This document shows positions 33,840-45,289 of a stretch of 64,000 nucleotides of DNA, in pieces. The DNA comes from Hemileia vastatrix (Eukaryota; Basidiomycota; Pucciniomycetes; Pucciniales; Zaghouaniaceae), in NCBI GenBank assembly GCA_030280995.1, contig JASXTE010000002.1:7795683-7859682 (forward strand), in the 5' to 3' direction. Both the position numbers and the translations under genes were made by a program. Each line of letters starts with the position of its first letter. The first letter of the stretch is position 1. A model generated the notes under the pieces. That model searched no databases. It worked only from the letters and a program-made list of their open reading frames with translations, and was not told the origin of the DNA.

Positions 33840-34265
33840 TTATATGCCCCATATGATACAAAACATCCAGTTTTCCCTATCTCATTATTAAAACCTTGCC
33901 ATTAAAATGATCATGAATTCTTTCCAAAAAGAAGAGGAAGACTTAAAAATCAACCTGAAGAAATTTTGGAAAAAGAAGATATTGAAAAAATACTCAAGAA
34001 ATGAATCCTCACTAAAGAGAAAGGAACTGAGTATTTATTAAGATATAATTTCAAATCTATCCTCCCTTCTTAAAAAATTTAAACCAAAATAAAATTTTGT
34101 TAAAACAGCTTAGGGGTTAAAAAACAGTACTCATAATATTTTATTAAGTATTATTTCTTTAAAGAATTAATCTTTAATTCTACAGAAGTTTTGGAATGCC
34201 TGAAAAATAAAATAAAAAAATGTATAACGTATCAATTTTTTGTTTTTTTTTTGGGTGGGCAAGTG
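33840..34265 (+). pseudogene. Old chromovirus fragment: chromodomain end, 3' untranslated region and polypurine tract
   Basis: Translation gives HPVFPISLLKP, FFPKRRGR, EDIEKILKK and LTKEKGTEYLLRY, which match the C-terminus of the intact polyprotein at 37127-43000, with stops. The 3' noncoding part ends in TTTTTTTTTGGGTGGGCAAG at 34246-34265, matching the purine-tract region next to the intact 3' LTR (36945-36956, opposite strand). This orientation is plus, opposite to the intact copy. Confidence 0.88.
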
Positions 34266-34848
34266 TCAGCCTGGATATACTCAGGACTGATTAAAAAGTA
34301 CTTACAAATTATGTTAAACACATGAACTATACATGGGAACAATAAATAAAGTTACACAAGTTGTATACATAAGTGAAAATACAATATATGCCATTGTAAC
34401 ACTTTATATACACACATATATCCACTTTTTATAAGGCTTATTTAAAAAATATTAAGTTGGAATACTTTAGGGTAATCTTAAGAACCTTAAACATATTTCT
34501 AAAAAATTTTTAAGCAGACTTAAAGCTATTTTTTTTGTTTTTTTATGTGAAAAACAATGCGCTTTAAATCACTTAAAGGTTGACTTTATGCACTTTAAAT
34601 TTAATAATATTAAAAATGTGCTTTGACAGATCAATATTTCTTAATTAGGACTATTGATTTTTCTACTCAAATTCATAAAAATAGCAATTTTTAAATTTGG
34701 TGTTTTTTATGCCAGAAATGGCATCTGTGTACTGGCCAAATACTGCCTGCATTTTTCCCATGTAAATAGCTTCATTTTTAGCAAAGTTAGCTTTTTCACA
34801 CTATAATAACCCCCACATTCTACGCCCATCACAGCAAGAAAAAAGTGT

Positions 34849-34866
34849 GCACTAGACGTCTAGTGC
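34849..34866. repeat. Perfect 18-bp palindrome at the foldback terminus
   Basis: GCACTAGACGTCTAGTGC is its own reverse complement. It is flanked by AAAAAAGTGT on the left and TTTTTTCT on the right, and further out by CACAGCAAG and CTTGTTGTG, so the hairpin can extend to about 50 bp. The opposite terminus near 47510-47530 keeps only a degraded half (TTTAGTGCACTC). Confidence 0.88.
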
Positions 34867-35443
34867 TTTTTTCTATCCCTTGTTGTGATTCTGCTTGCAA
34901 CTTCAGTCTATCTCACTGAATGACTGTGTTCTATCTCATTGCTCCCACCCCCTACCTTATGTCTTCTTCCTTTATTTCCACTCTATTCTTATTACTCTCC
35001 TCAATTACTACTAGACTAAGGAGGGTAAATGGGCATCATCCAAGTTTCTCATGGAATAGTCTAGAGGCACTGAAAAACAGGTTGCTGAAGCAGTGAAGAG
35101 TTTCCATGTGCATACCAAAGAAAAGCAGTAAAAGTAGAAAAAAAGTATATGTAAGAGCTAAGTGGTGCAGTAATAAATGCAGTGACAGTCACTCACCATA
35201 ATGGTGATTTGTACAACTGAAGTTGAAGCTGGTGTAAAGGAGAATAAGGCTCAAACAATATCATCTTCACTTAAAACTCTACTATGTTAGCTTAGTGGTG
35301 GAAGCTATACTCATTATTTTTCTAACTGCTTGTCCAAATTTTTTTTCCCCAATACTATACTCAAAAGTGAAAATTTGTGAAGGAGAATGAATGATTATTC
35401 TTTCCAGTCTTCATTATGCAATATGAATATCAATATCTAATAT

Positions 35444-36944
35444 TGTCAGGCTAAGGTCAAGTACAAGGACGTGAACTAGCTTGAATAGTCAGTTGTCTAG
35501 AAGATTTTAATGGTCCTATATGAATACTGTAGTTCTAATCCACTAAGTTGTAAAATATAATCAAATATAAAGGTCTCAGTAATATAATTCTCACTATTCT
35601 TATATATGGCTTACAATCTTTATAGTTGGTAGAAAAATAGATTATATAAATTCAGATACTATTCAAAAGTCTTATAAAAGTACTAATTGATATGTATTGT
35701 AATTGGTTTGGTTATATTGGTTAAATTGTAATGATAAAGAATGAAGAAATACAACCCAAAAACCTCCTCCTTTTATACACACTGAGTTCCCCAATAATTC
35801 CCTTGATGTACCACCCAATACACAGTTAATAACGCCTCTAAACAACTAATAGACATTCCCATCAACATTCCCAGTGACCCATGACATAATTAGAAGAGTA
35901 ATAACTGCCAAAATCCTGAAATAATAAGGGAAATCCATCAAAATTAAAGGAAAAGACAAAAAGAGAGTATATGCGTATAAAACAATAATATTAAGGACTA
36001 AAGGAGACTTTTTAAGGTTAATAATAGCTTAATAATAAGGGGGATTGACTGTAGAAATAATGGGGCTAATCCTGACATTATACTACGTGAAATTCCCATT
36101 CAAAAATAACCAAAATTGACTGAGAAACCACCCAAAAACTTAAAAAAGAGCGTGAGATGTGGGGTAACTACATGCAGTTCTTGGCAGGTGCTTGCACGGG
36201 TAAATCCTTGACTAAAATTAGGCGAATTTAAGCGTGGTGATGAAATAAAGTGCCAAGAGTGAGGTTATTAATGAAATTAGTGCATATAAACAGGGTCAAT
36301 GCATTATTAATTAAGCTAGGACACTAAATAAGCGCCTGTCGCCTATTTTAGTGTGTTTCCCCACAGTGGGCGTAGAATGTGGGGTAATTATAGTGTGAAA
36401 AAGCTAACTTTGCTAAAAATGAAGCTATTCACACGGGAAAAAAGCAGGCAGTATGTGGCCAGTACACAGAAGCCATTTCTGGCATAAAAAACACCAAATT
36501 TGAAAAGTGTTATTTTTATGCATTTAAATAGCCAAATCAATAGTTCTAAATGAGCCCAATTGATCTGTCAAAGCGCAATTTTGATATTCTCAATTTTATA
36601 GCGCATATAGTCAACTTTTAAGTGAAATAAAGCGCATTTCTTGTTTTTTGCATAAAACAATGAATATAACAGCTTTAAGTGTACTTAAAAATTATGCAGC
36701 CTTATACTTAAGGTTCTTAAGATTACCCTAACATATTCCAACTTAATATTAAGTACATAAGACCTATAAAAGGTGGATATATGCGTGTATATAAGGTGTT
36801 ATAATGGCATTTTTTGTGTATTATCATAATTTTACTTATGTATACTATTTGTGTACTCTTATTTATTATTCCCATGTATAGTTCATGTGTTTAACATAAC
36901 TTATAAGTACTTTTTACTCAGTCCTGGAGATATACAGGCTGACA
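35444..36944 (-). repeat. 3' LTR of the intact chromovirus
   Basis: This is the downstream LTR in minus-strand sense. It touches the target copy AATAT on its left and the purine tract on its right. Confidence 0.94.
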
Positions 36945-36956
36945 CTCGCCCACCCA
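36945..36956 (-). promoter_or_regulatory. Polypurine tract of the intact chromovirus
   Basis: On the minus strand this reads TTGGGTGGGCGAG-like and runs straight into TGTCAGCC of the 3' LTR. A very similar tract precedes the old LTR at 34266. Confidence 0.65.
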
Positions 36957-37126
36957 AAAAAAACAATAAAAAAAATGATAAGTCATACATTTTATTTTAT
37001 TTAATTTGTAATTTTCAGGTATTCAGAATAAATCTGTAGCATTAAAGATTCAACTTTAAAGAAATAAAACATAATAAAATATTATGAGTACTGGTTTTTT
37101 AACCCCTCAGCTGGTTGAACAGAAAT

Positions 37127-40100
37127 TTATTTCTGTTTAAATTTTTTAAGAAGGGTGGATAAATTAGAAATTTCTTTTTCAGGTATCCATTTATCAAATT
37201 CATTTGATTTCCCTTTAAATCTTAGTAAATACTCAGTTCCTTTTTCTTTAGTAAGGATTCTTTTCTTGAGTATTTTTTCAATCTCTGCTTTTTCCACAAT
37301 TTCTTCAGGTTGCTTTTTAGGCCTTCCCCTTCTTTTTGGAAATAAGTCAGGATCATTTGCATGGTAAGGTTTCAATAATGAGATAGGGAAAACTGGATGT
37401 TTCCTATCATATGGAGCATATAATATGACTTCCACTGCATTATTCCCAACCATTTTATTTACTACAAAAGGTCCTACAAAGGGATCCTTTAATTTAACAT
37501 TACCTTGTAAGTTAAAATGTAGTGTTGATATGAGGACTTCATCTCCCTTTTTAAATTCAAATTCTTTATGAGATTTGTCCCACCTTTTCTTTTCATATTC
37601 AAATGCTTTTTGGATGCATTCTTCCGCATGCTTTCTACACATTTGTTGCATATGAATAAAGGATTTAGTGCCAGGGTGTATATCCAACCTTGGTAGTTTA
37701 TTTAAATGATTTACTGGGGTATTTGGTACGTATCCCAGCCAGAGTTCAAATGGTTTCTTCTCTGTTACAGAATGAGTTGTGCTGTTATAAGCAAATTCAA
37801 GGCCAGGAATTAATGTTACCCAGTCATGTGTGAATTTCTCATTGTCTTTGTATTCTAATCCAAAGGCACAATATCTTCTGATCATGTCTTCTAGAGTTTG
37901 TATCATTCTCTCAGCCAGCCCATCAGTTTGTGGATGGTGTGCTGTAGACAATTTTAATTGACAACCTGATACTTCCATCAAAGATGTCCAGAACTCTGAA
38001 GTAAATTTAGGATCTCTGTCAGAGATTATGGCTTTGGGGAACCCAGAAGTATTCATCATCTGAGTCCACCATAGTAATGCCAAGTCTTTTGCAGATACCT
38101 CTTTATGGGTAGGGATAAACTTACACATTTTTGTTAATCTATCCACTATTACCCAGCAAGAATTGAAACTTTCTTTTCCTGCTAATGGCAAGCCAGTTAC
38201 AAAATCCATGTTTATAATTTCCCATGGAGCTTTTGGCTGCTCTATTTGTTGTAACAACCCAGCTCTCTTCCCAGTTAATCTTTTAGATTTCTGACAAGAG
38301 TCACATGTTTCAATGTATTTTTGTACATCCTCTTTCATGTTTATCCACCAGGCTGTATTTTTAACTCTGGTTAATGTTTTGTTAAAGTCAAAATGACCAG
38401 CTAAAATGTCATCATGACAAGTACTCAACATTAACTCTTTCATAGAAGGTGGTATTACTATTACATTGCTTAACTTTTTCCTGTAATATATATATCCATC
38501 TTCAATTGATAGTTTACCTTTTTCCAACGCATTTTTATACTTTGGAGGCAAGGTTTTAATTAATGCACTCATGGAGGCATTTGTTGGATCATTAAGAATG
38601 GTAGACAGTTTAGACAAATCTTTATCAGATGAATAATTTTCCAATATAGTTTGCATAAACTCTTTTTCTAAATCCACTATATAAATCCCAAATATATGTA
38701 TAACCTCATTTTCAGGTACATAAGCTGGGTTGTCAGCATCATTCGGCAAAGGACTTCTGGATAATAAATCCACATTTGAATGCAATGTTCCTGCTCTGTG
38801 AGTGATTGTCATTCTTCCTCTGTACTCTTGTACAGCTAGTTGCCATCTAAACATGTGCCTATTAGGTGTTTTCATGTTTAGTAATGATTTTACTGCACTG
38901 CAATCTGTTATAAGTTCAAACTTCTGGTCTTCCAGATAGTAATGAAGTTTCTCCAAAGCCCACACCACGGCTAAACATTCTAGCTGTGTGGCACCATACC
39001 TTAATTCTGTTTTTCTTAAGGTTCTGGATATATAACAGATAACTACTTGAGATAATTTTCCATTTATTATCTGTTTCTGCTGTAAAGCAGCACCCAAACC
39101 TATGAAACTTGCATCAGTGTACAAGATAAAAGGTAGGGTGAAATCTGGCAGTCCCAATATTGGAGCTGACATTAAACATTCCTTTAATTTGTTAAAGGCG
39201 TGCTGTCTTTCATTATTCCAAATGAAAGCTTCATTCTTCCTGATTAATGTTGTTAAAGGGGCTGCAATGGATTGGTAATTTTTAATATATTGTCTATAAT
39301 ATCCACACATACCCAAAAAACTTTGAACCTCTTTTAAATTTTTAGGTATCCCAATGTTTTTAATTGCTGCCACTTTATTCTGGTCAACACAAATTTGTAA
39401 TCCAGATACAACATGTCCAAGTACTTTCAAGGATTGAAATCCAAACTTACATTTCTTTAATGCAATAGTCATATTAATTTCATCCATTTTTTGAAAGACT
39501 CTTTTCAGGTGATTTAAATGTTCATCATATGTTTTTGAAAACACTATGATGTCATCAATATAGACCAATAGCCATCCTTCAACCATTTCCTGATGAAAAA
39601 CACTATCCATCAATTTTTGGAAGACTGAAGGGGCATTCTTTGGGCCAAATGGCATTCTCACATACTTATATATACCCATATGTGTGGTTATTAATAAGTA
39701 ATTTTGAGAATTTCTTTCCACAGGAATCTGGTGGTAACCCTTGTTCCCATCCAGACAGGAAATATATTTTGCTCCTTGTAAGGTAGCATGGATAGAAGCT
39801 ATCCTTGGTAGAGGGTAAATATCATCTACTGTATATGTATTCAGAGCTCTATAATCACCACATAATCTTGCCTTATCTTTTTCATAAGAGATTAATACTG
39901 GTGAAATGACACAATACTTAGGTGTTGTGTCCACTTTTTCAACAATACCCATTTTCAACAACAATTTTATATTGTCTTCAATATCTTTCCTTTTTGCAGG
40001 AGATGCTGGGTAAGGTTTCTTTTTTAAGCTGCCAGGAATATTATCCAAATCACAGCTTAAAGAGATTTTCATCTCATGGTCTTTGACCAATCCTAGTTCA

Positions 40101-43000
40101 TTTGAGCCATGAGCAAATGCCATAGGATATGATTTAATCAATCTCAAAATATCTTCTTGTTCAATATTTGAGAGTTGAGGACTGAAAGAGGCCTTTTGGA
40201 TTTCATTTTCCAATTCACCCACTTCATTGGTGGTTCTTCCACCTTGCAGTTGTTCTTCTCTAGGAGAAATGGTATATACTGAATTTTCAGAACATATTTT
40301 GAATTTTCTTTTACCATTCACCCCTATGGTGAAACAACTGTTTGCAGGATCTAGTTTAATGCCAAATTTTGTCAATAAATCATTGCCAATAATAAACCAA
40401 TCACTACAATTATTATTATCCATTACTACAAATTCACAAACTGCTCTAACATATCCATTATTATATTTAAAGAATACAGCAGTTTTGTATTTGCCAATTG
40501 GATTTAATACTGAACCAAAACCCCTCCAGTTCTTTGTCTGAACAGGTTCTAGTTTTTCCTGGTACTTACTATCAAGTTTCATTAATGCATTAAGTGAAAC
40601 TACACTACCTGCAGCCCCAGTGTCAAGAATGGCATTCATTTCTTTTCCACATATGATAACAGGTGCTCTGATAGGTGTTATTTTGTAAGTATCATGAGAT
40701 ACATCTTTAATTATTTCAGCTTCCTCTATTGAAGTTAAAGATGTGTCTGTATGAGGTATAGCATTATTCAGGAACATTATATCCTGTTCTAATACAAATA
40801 TCTCATTTTCATCATCACTGTAAGATATGTTACTCTTGCAATCCTCACTGGATTCCACATTCTCATCTTCATGATTACTAGGTTCAGAATTCTGTGAGGT
40901 TTCAATAACATTTATTCTTTTCTTACACGTGTGACCTTTAACCCAAGGCTCATTACATTTGTAACAAGTGTTATTTTCTTGTCTCTTAGGGACAAGGGGA
41001 GCTGAAGGTTTTTTCTTTTCCACTGGTAACTTACTTGTAGTAGGTTTTACCACTTCAACACTTTGTCTGTAATTACTATACTTGGTTTCATATTTGTGGT
41101 TTAATAATATCTCATTGCATATATTAATGAATCCAGAGGTGTCTCTGACAGTTTCAGTTCTAGCTACAATAATGTCTCTAACTGATATAGGCAACTTGTA
41201 TATTATTTTTTCTTTCCACTCTTCATAATCCATTTTTGGATCCATAGATTTCATGATTTTTATTAAATTCATTAAGAAGACCATGGGTTTATCTCCAGCA
41301 TTTGGATTATATCTGGCCCTTTCATACAGTCTTTGTTGAGTGATTCTAAATTTTGGGCCACCAAATTGCCTTTCAATTAGTGCCTTCCATTCATTCCAGG
41401 AGTAATTAATTCCCTCACTCAATACAGATTCAAACCATAATAAGGCCACATCTGTAAATAAAGATATTAACTTTGAAGTAATTTCTTCATCAGGTAATTT
41501 ATATGAAAATTTTAAGTTATCAATTCTTTGTATGAATTGTTGCCAATCAGATTTTGAATCCCCGTCAAAAGAAGGGTACTGATCTAACTTAGGCCAGTTC
41601 TTTTGGCTAGTTTTTGCTTCCCTAACCTGAGGAATATTGAGTAATTCACTTACTTTAGAAAGATGATCATTTATTTCATCTTTTACTGATTTTATATTCT
41701 CAGAGCCCATGACACTATGTTCATGTTCCATCATTGGTTTATCCTCAGAGTGTTTCATAAAAACTGGTACTCTTTCTACATAAGAGGTATTATCCTTTAT
41801 TGTTTCAGTATTTTTCAAAATGTTAGCTACTTCAATTTCTACTCTTTGTAACCTATCTTTTATTACAGGTACTTGAGTCAAAGTATCATTTACATTTGAA
41901 AAAGACAATTTTACACGTCCTTCTATGGTAGCCATAATATTCTGAGAGTGTTCTAATTTACTTTCTAAATTTCTAATCTCAGATTTTAATCTTTTATTCT
42001 CATTGATTAATTCATTATTTGAATTTTCAATAATTTTTAATTTATTGGCTGTGGTACTCAATGATTGTGTTAGCTGTAATAATACATTTTCTGTATTAAT
42101 GTTTGACTCTTTTGAGAACTCTTCCAATTTTTCAATTCTTAATAATAATTTACTTATTATTTTTGATTCCATTGGATTCTCTTTTAAAAAATATTCTATT
42201 TTTTCCGTGTCCAATTCAGAAGACTCATTTTCAGGGTCAAGATTTAATTCATTTGATTCCATTTTTATATTAATAGTATTTTCCTGGTGGTCAATAAAAC
42301 TATTTACATTGTCCTCATGTAAAGACAAGTTTAACATATTCTGTTCAAATGAATAATCCTTTAAATCCTTATCAATAATATCCAATATTTCCTTATCAAT
42401 CTCATTACCTATAAGTAATTTATTTTCAGGTTGATATAATTGATCATAAGAAGTTGGATGACTTACCAAGGTCTTATCCCACTTCCCCTGCCTCTCCTTG
42501 CCTTTCCCCTGTAAGGGTGACTGCTGGAGCCCTGCTGTTGAGGATTGTTGTAGTTTTGGGCGTACCAATCCCATTTCCATTTGCTTACAGTAATTTTTTG
42601 GTCCTCCTCTTGGGCTGGAGGTGTTGCTATGGAATTGTTGGGTGCCACTGTTGGTGGTTGAGTCTTTATGTCCACTAGAGCTTGGTTGACCTCTATGAAA
42701 CCTTGAGCTGCTCTCTTTTCCAGATTGTTGATCTGGTCCACTATATTGTTGACTCTTATTGTCAAGGTGTTCAGTAGGGTGGATAGGGAGTGAACTTGTT
42801 CTTGTAAAGTATTTTTTGTTTTCTTTATTGAAACCTGCTTTAAAAGCTTTTCCCTTTCCTCCAGAGACATTGACGGAGTGTTGTTGATTATGGGAGAGTC
42901 CTGGCCCTCCATTTGAATGTCCTGTAACAGGTCTTTCAGCTCTAGGTCTTAAGTTATAAGGTTTTACCTTATTACTTACAATGTCATTGTTGTCACACAT
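37127..43000 (-). CDS. Chromovirus gag-pol polyprotein, 1957 aa, intact
   Basis: I chose the ATG at 43000 (MCDNNDIVSNKVKPYNLRPR); the frame is open 48 nt further but without an ATG. Parts in order: a Ser/Gln/Gly-rich N-terminus; a coiled coil (about residues 290-400); a capsid-like domain (FDGDSKSDWQQFIQRIDNLK); zinc knuckle CYKCNEPWVKGHTCKK (near 680); protease AILDTGAAGSVVS (near 790); RT with YIDDIIVFS (near 1147); RNase H with LYTDASFIGLGAAL; integrase with H..H and CDSCQKSK, then core residues in NMDFVTGL, SDRDPKF and DGLAERM; and a C-terminal chromodomain (GTEYLLRFKGKSNEFDKWIP). All catalytic motifs are present. Gag and pol are fused in one frame with no frameshift. The chromodomain is expected to steer integration to marked chromatin. 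Confidence 0.95.
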   Translation of the reverse strand: MCDNNDIVSNKVKPYNLRPRAERPVTGHSNGGPGLSHNQQHSVNVSGGKGKAFKAGFNKENKKYFTRTSSLPIHPTEHLDNKSQQYSGPDQQSGKESSSRFHRGQPSSSGHKDSTTNSGTQQFHSNTSSPRGGPKNYCKQMEMGLVRPKLQQSSTAGLQQSPLQGKGKERQGKWDKTLVSHPTSYDQLYQPENKLLIGNEIDKEILDIIDKDLKDYSFEQNMLNLSLHEDNVNSFIDHQENTINIKMESNELNLDPENESSELDTEKIEYFLKENPMESKIISKLLLRIEKLEEFSKESNINTENVLLQLTQSLSTTANKLKIIENSNNELINENKRLKSEIRNLESKLEHSQNIMATIEGRVKLSFSNVNDTLTQVPVIKDRLQRVEIEVANILKNTETIKDNTSYVERVPVFMKHSEDKPMMEHEHSVMGSENIKSVKDEINDHLSKVSELLNIPQVREAKTSQKNWPKLDQYPSFDGDSKSDWQQFIQRIDNLKFSYKLPDEEITSKLISLFTDVALLWFESVLSEGINYSWNEWKALIERQFGGPKFRITQQRLYERARYNPNAGDKPMVFLMNLIKIMKSMDPKMDYEEWKEKIIYKLPISVRDIIVARTETVRDTSGFINICNEILLNHKYETKYSNYRQSVEVVKPTTSKLPVEKKKPSAPLVPKRQENNTCYKCNEPWVKGHTCKKRINVIETSQNSEPSNHEDENVESSEDCKSNISYSDDENEIFVLEQDIMFLNNAIPHTDTSLTSIEEAEIIKDVSHDTYKITPIRAPVIICGKEMNAILDTGAAGSVVSLNALMKLDSKYQEKLEPVQTKNWRGFGSVLNPIGKYKTAVFFKYNNGYVRAVCEFVVMDNNNCSDWFIIGNDLLTKFGIKLDPANSCFTIGVNGKRKFKICSENSVYTISPREEQLQGGRTTNEVGELENEIQKASFSPQLSNIEQEDILRLIKSYPMAFAHGSNELGLVKDHEMKISLSCDLDNIPGSLKKKPYPASPAKRKDIEDNIKLLLKMGIVEKVDTTPKYCVISPVLISYEKDKARLCGDYRALNTYTVDDIYPLPRIASIHATLQGAKYISCLDGNKGYHQIPVERNSQNYLLITTHMGIYKYVRMPFGPKNAPSVFQKLMDSVFHQEMVEGWLLVYIDDIIVFSKTYDEHLNHLKRVFQKMDEINMTIALKKCKFGFQSLKVLGHVVSGLQICVDQNKVAAIKNIGIPKNLKEVQSFLGMCGYYRQYIKNYQSIAAPLTTLIRKNEAFIWNNERQHAFNKLKECLMSAPILGLPDFTLPFILYTDASFIGLGAALQQKQIINGKLSQVVICYISRTLRKTELRYGATQLECLAVVWALEKLHYYLEDQKFELITDCSAVKSLLNMKTPNRHMFRWQLAVQEYRGRMTITHRAGTLHSNVDLLSRSPLPNDADNPAYVPENEVIHIFGIYIVDLEKEFMQTILENYSSDKDLSKLSTILNDPTNASMSALIKTLPPKYKNALEKGKLSIEDGYIYYRKKLSNVIVIPPSMKELMLSTCHDDILAGHFDFNKTLTRVKNTAWWINMKEDVQKYIETCDSCQKSKRLTGKRAGLLQQIEQPKAPWEIINMDFVTGLPLAGKESFNSCWVIVDRLTKMCKFIPTHKEVSAKDLALLWWTQMMNTSGFPKAIISDRDPKFTSEFWTSLMEVSGCQLKLSTAHHPQTDGLAERMIQTLEDMIRRYCAFGLEYKDNEKFTHDWVTLIPGLEFAYNSTTHSVTEKKPFELWLGYVPNTPVNHLNKLPRLDIHPGTKSFIHMQQMCRKHAEECIQKAFEYEKKRWDKSHKEFEFKKGDEVLISTLHFNLQGNVKLKDPFVGPFVVNKMVGNNAVEVILYAPYDRKHPVFPISLLKPYHANDPDLFPKRRGRPKKQPEEIVEKAEIEKILKKRILTKEKGTEYLLRFKGKSNEFDKWIPEKEISNLSTLLKKFKQK
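42463..42912 (-). CDS. Overlapping 149-aa coiled-coil ORF in a second frame of gag
   Basis: This ORF begins at an ATG at 42912 (MEGQDSPIINNTPSMSLEER) and lies wholly within the polyprotein gene in another frame. It encodes a plausible structured protein: a heptad-like helix (VHSLSTLLNTLTIRVNNIV, then QINNLEKRAAQGF), a Pro-rich linker and a basic Gly/Arg-rich end (KARRGRGSG). In the same stretch the polyprotein frame is Ser/Gln-rich low complexity. The stop codon is part of a perfect splice donor (G|GTAAGT, donor at about 42471-42466), so the ORF may be an exon of a spliced gag transcript. Function is unknown; chance cannot be excluded. Confidence 0.45.
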   Translation of the reverse strand: MEGQDSPIINNTPSMSLEEREKLLKQVSIKKTKNTLQEQVHSLSTLLNTLTIRVNNIVDQINNLEKRAAQGFIEVNQALVDIKTQPPTVAPNNSIATPPAQEEDQKITVSKWKWDWYAQNYNNPQQQGSSSHPYRGKARRGRGSGIRPW

Positions 43001-43668
43001 TTTTACGTGGAATTTAAAGAATTGAAAGTTTAGATATGAAAACTTCAAAAAGGAGTTTTATCAGTATTTATCAATACCACTGAAGACAATTTTATTGCTT
43101 ACTTATTGGTATGAAGTGAATATTTAAGTGCCAAAAGTCAAATATGCTTTTATGTGGTCACTTGATTTAACTGGTCTACAATATGTAGCCGTGTTTTTAT
43201 ATTCAAAAGAAAACAACTGTCAGTATGATTCTTTCTCAATATTTAATGAATTTTACAAACCAATAAAAGAAAAGATTAAGAGTCCTGTTAAAAGAAAACA
43301 ATTAATCAGTTTAATTGGTTTATTATCTGCAAAGATCACAAATTTAATTGGTCTATTGACAGACTCCCACTAAGAACAATTATATGTTAAATTAGTGGTA
43401 AAAATTTTATCTGCAAAGATCTCAAATTTAATTGGTCTATTGACAGACCAACTAATAACAATTATAAGTTAAATTAGTGGTAAAATTGTTGATTCAATAT
43501 CACAATTTTATAATATAACAGGGCTTCTTTTTCTGAAATCACTATATAAGTGACCCCAACCTGTTGTAATTATCCAAATATTTCTATAGGGATATTATTT
43601 ACGTGCACCTTCTTTTGAAAATTTCACTTACAGGATTATAACAGAATTCTTGAGGAAAGGTCCCCAAT

Positions 43669-45169
43669 TGTCAGGCTAAGGTCAAGTACAAGGACGTGAA
43701 CTAGCTTGAATAGTCAGTTGTCTAGAAGATTTTAATGGTCCTATATGAATACTGTAGTTCTAATCCACTAAGTTGTAAAATATAATCAAATATAAAGGTC
43801 TCAGTAATATAATTCTCACTATTCTTATATATGGCTTACAATCTTTATAGTTGGTAGAAAAATAGATTATATAAATTCAGATACTATTCAAAAGTCTTAT
43901 AAAAGTACTAATTGATATGTATTGTAATTGGTTTGGTTATATTGGTTAAATTGTAATGATAAAGAATGAAGAAATACAACCCAAAAACCTCCTCCTTTTA
44001 TACACACTGAGTTCCCCAATAATTCCCTTGATGTACCACCCAATACACAGTTAATAACGCCTCTAAACAACTAATAGACATTCCCATCAACATTCCCAGT
44101 GACCCATGACATAATTAGAAGAGTAATAACTGCCAAAATCCTGAAATAATAAGGGAAATCCATCAAAATTAAAGGAAAAGACAAAAAGAGAGTATATGCG
44201 TATAAAACAATAATATTAAGGACTAAAGGAGACTTTTTAAGGTTAATAATAGCTTAATAATAAGGGGGATTGACTGTAGAAATAATGGGGCTAATCCTGA
44301 CATTATACTACGTGAAATTCCCATTCAAAAATAACCAAAATTGACTGAGAAACCACCCAAAAACTTAAAAAAGAGCGTGAGATGTGGGGTAACTACATGC
44401 AGTTCTTGGCAGGTGCTTGCACGGGTAAATCCTTGACTAAAATTAGGCGAATTTAAGCGTGGTGATGAAATAAAGTGCCAAGAGTGAGGTTATTAATGAA
44501 ATTAGTGCATATAAACAGGGTCAATGCATTATTAATTAAGCTAGGACACTAAATAAGCGCCTGTCGCCTATTTTAGTGTGTTTCCCCACAGTGGGCGTAG
44601 AATGTGGGGTAATTATAGTGTGAAAAAGCTAACTTTGCTAAAAATGAAGCTATTCACACGGGAAAAAAGCAGGCAGTATGTGGCCAGTACACAGAAGCCA
44701 TTTCTGGCATAAAAAACACCAAATTTGAAAAGTGTTATTTTTATGCATTTAAATAGCCAAATCAATAGTTCTAAATGAGCCCAATTGATCTGTCAAAGCG
44801 CAATTTTGATATTCTCAATTTTATAGCGCATATAGTCAACTTTTAAGTGAAATAAAGCGCATTTCTTGTTTTTTGCATAAAACAATGAATATAACAGCTT
44901 TAAGTGTACTTAAAAATTATGCAGCCTTATACTTAAGGTTCTTAAGATTACCCTAACATATTCCAACTTAATATTAAGTACATAAGACCTATAAAAGGTG
45001 GATATATGCGTGTATATAAGGTGTTATAATGGCATTTTTTGTGTATTATCATAATTTTACTTATGTATACTATTTGTGTACTCTTATTTATTATTCCCAT
45101 GTATAGTTCATGTGTTTAACATAACTTATAAGTACTTTTTACTCAGTCCTGGAGATATACAGGCTGACA
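43669..45169 (-). repeat. 5' LTR of the intact chromovirus
   Basis: This is the upstream LTR in minus-strand sense and should hold the promoter. Two bases beyond it on the minus strand comes TGGGGACCTTTCC, a candidate primer-binding site. The 43001-43668 leader has no other gene; a repeated phrase (CTGCAAAGATC.CAAATTTAATTGGTCTATTGACAGAC-like) occurs twice at about 43327 and 43412. Confidence 0.93.
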
Positions 45170-45289
45170 AATATCCTCTTTTTTTGATCCTGTTGATATA
45201 ATATTTTCAACAACAAATTACGAATTAAGTAAGAACAACTTTGTCATGGAAATAGAAAGATAATTCAATATGATTGTTGCAAATCCAAT

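Larger units (their letters stand above)
35444..45169 (-). mobile_element. Intact Ty3/Gypsy chromovirus, 9726 bp, recent insertion
   Basis: Two 1501-bp LTRs (35444-36944 and 43669-45169) begin TGTCAGGC and end GGCTGACA. I saw no difference between them when reading them side by side. A perfect 5-bp duplication AATAT flanks the element (35439-35443 and 45170-45174). A single uninterrupted 1957-codon gag-pol frame lies between them. Together these point to a very recent insertion into the foldback element. Confidence 0.95.

Noticed and set aside
34266..34836. Reading this as a second, separate truncated LTR
   Set aside because: Its broken end joins exactly to about 47545-48453 to rebuild one LTR, so it is half of a split LTR.
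42003..42356. 117-codon plus-strand frame opposite the chromovirus gag
   Set aside because: It is the antisense of a coiled-coil coding stretch with a typical Ser/Phe/Leu-rich shadow composition.
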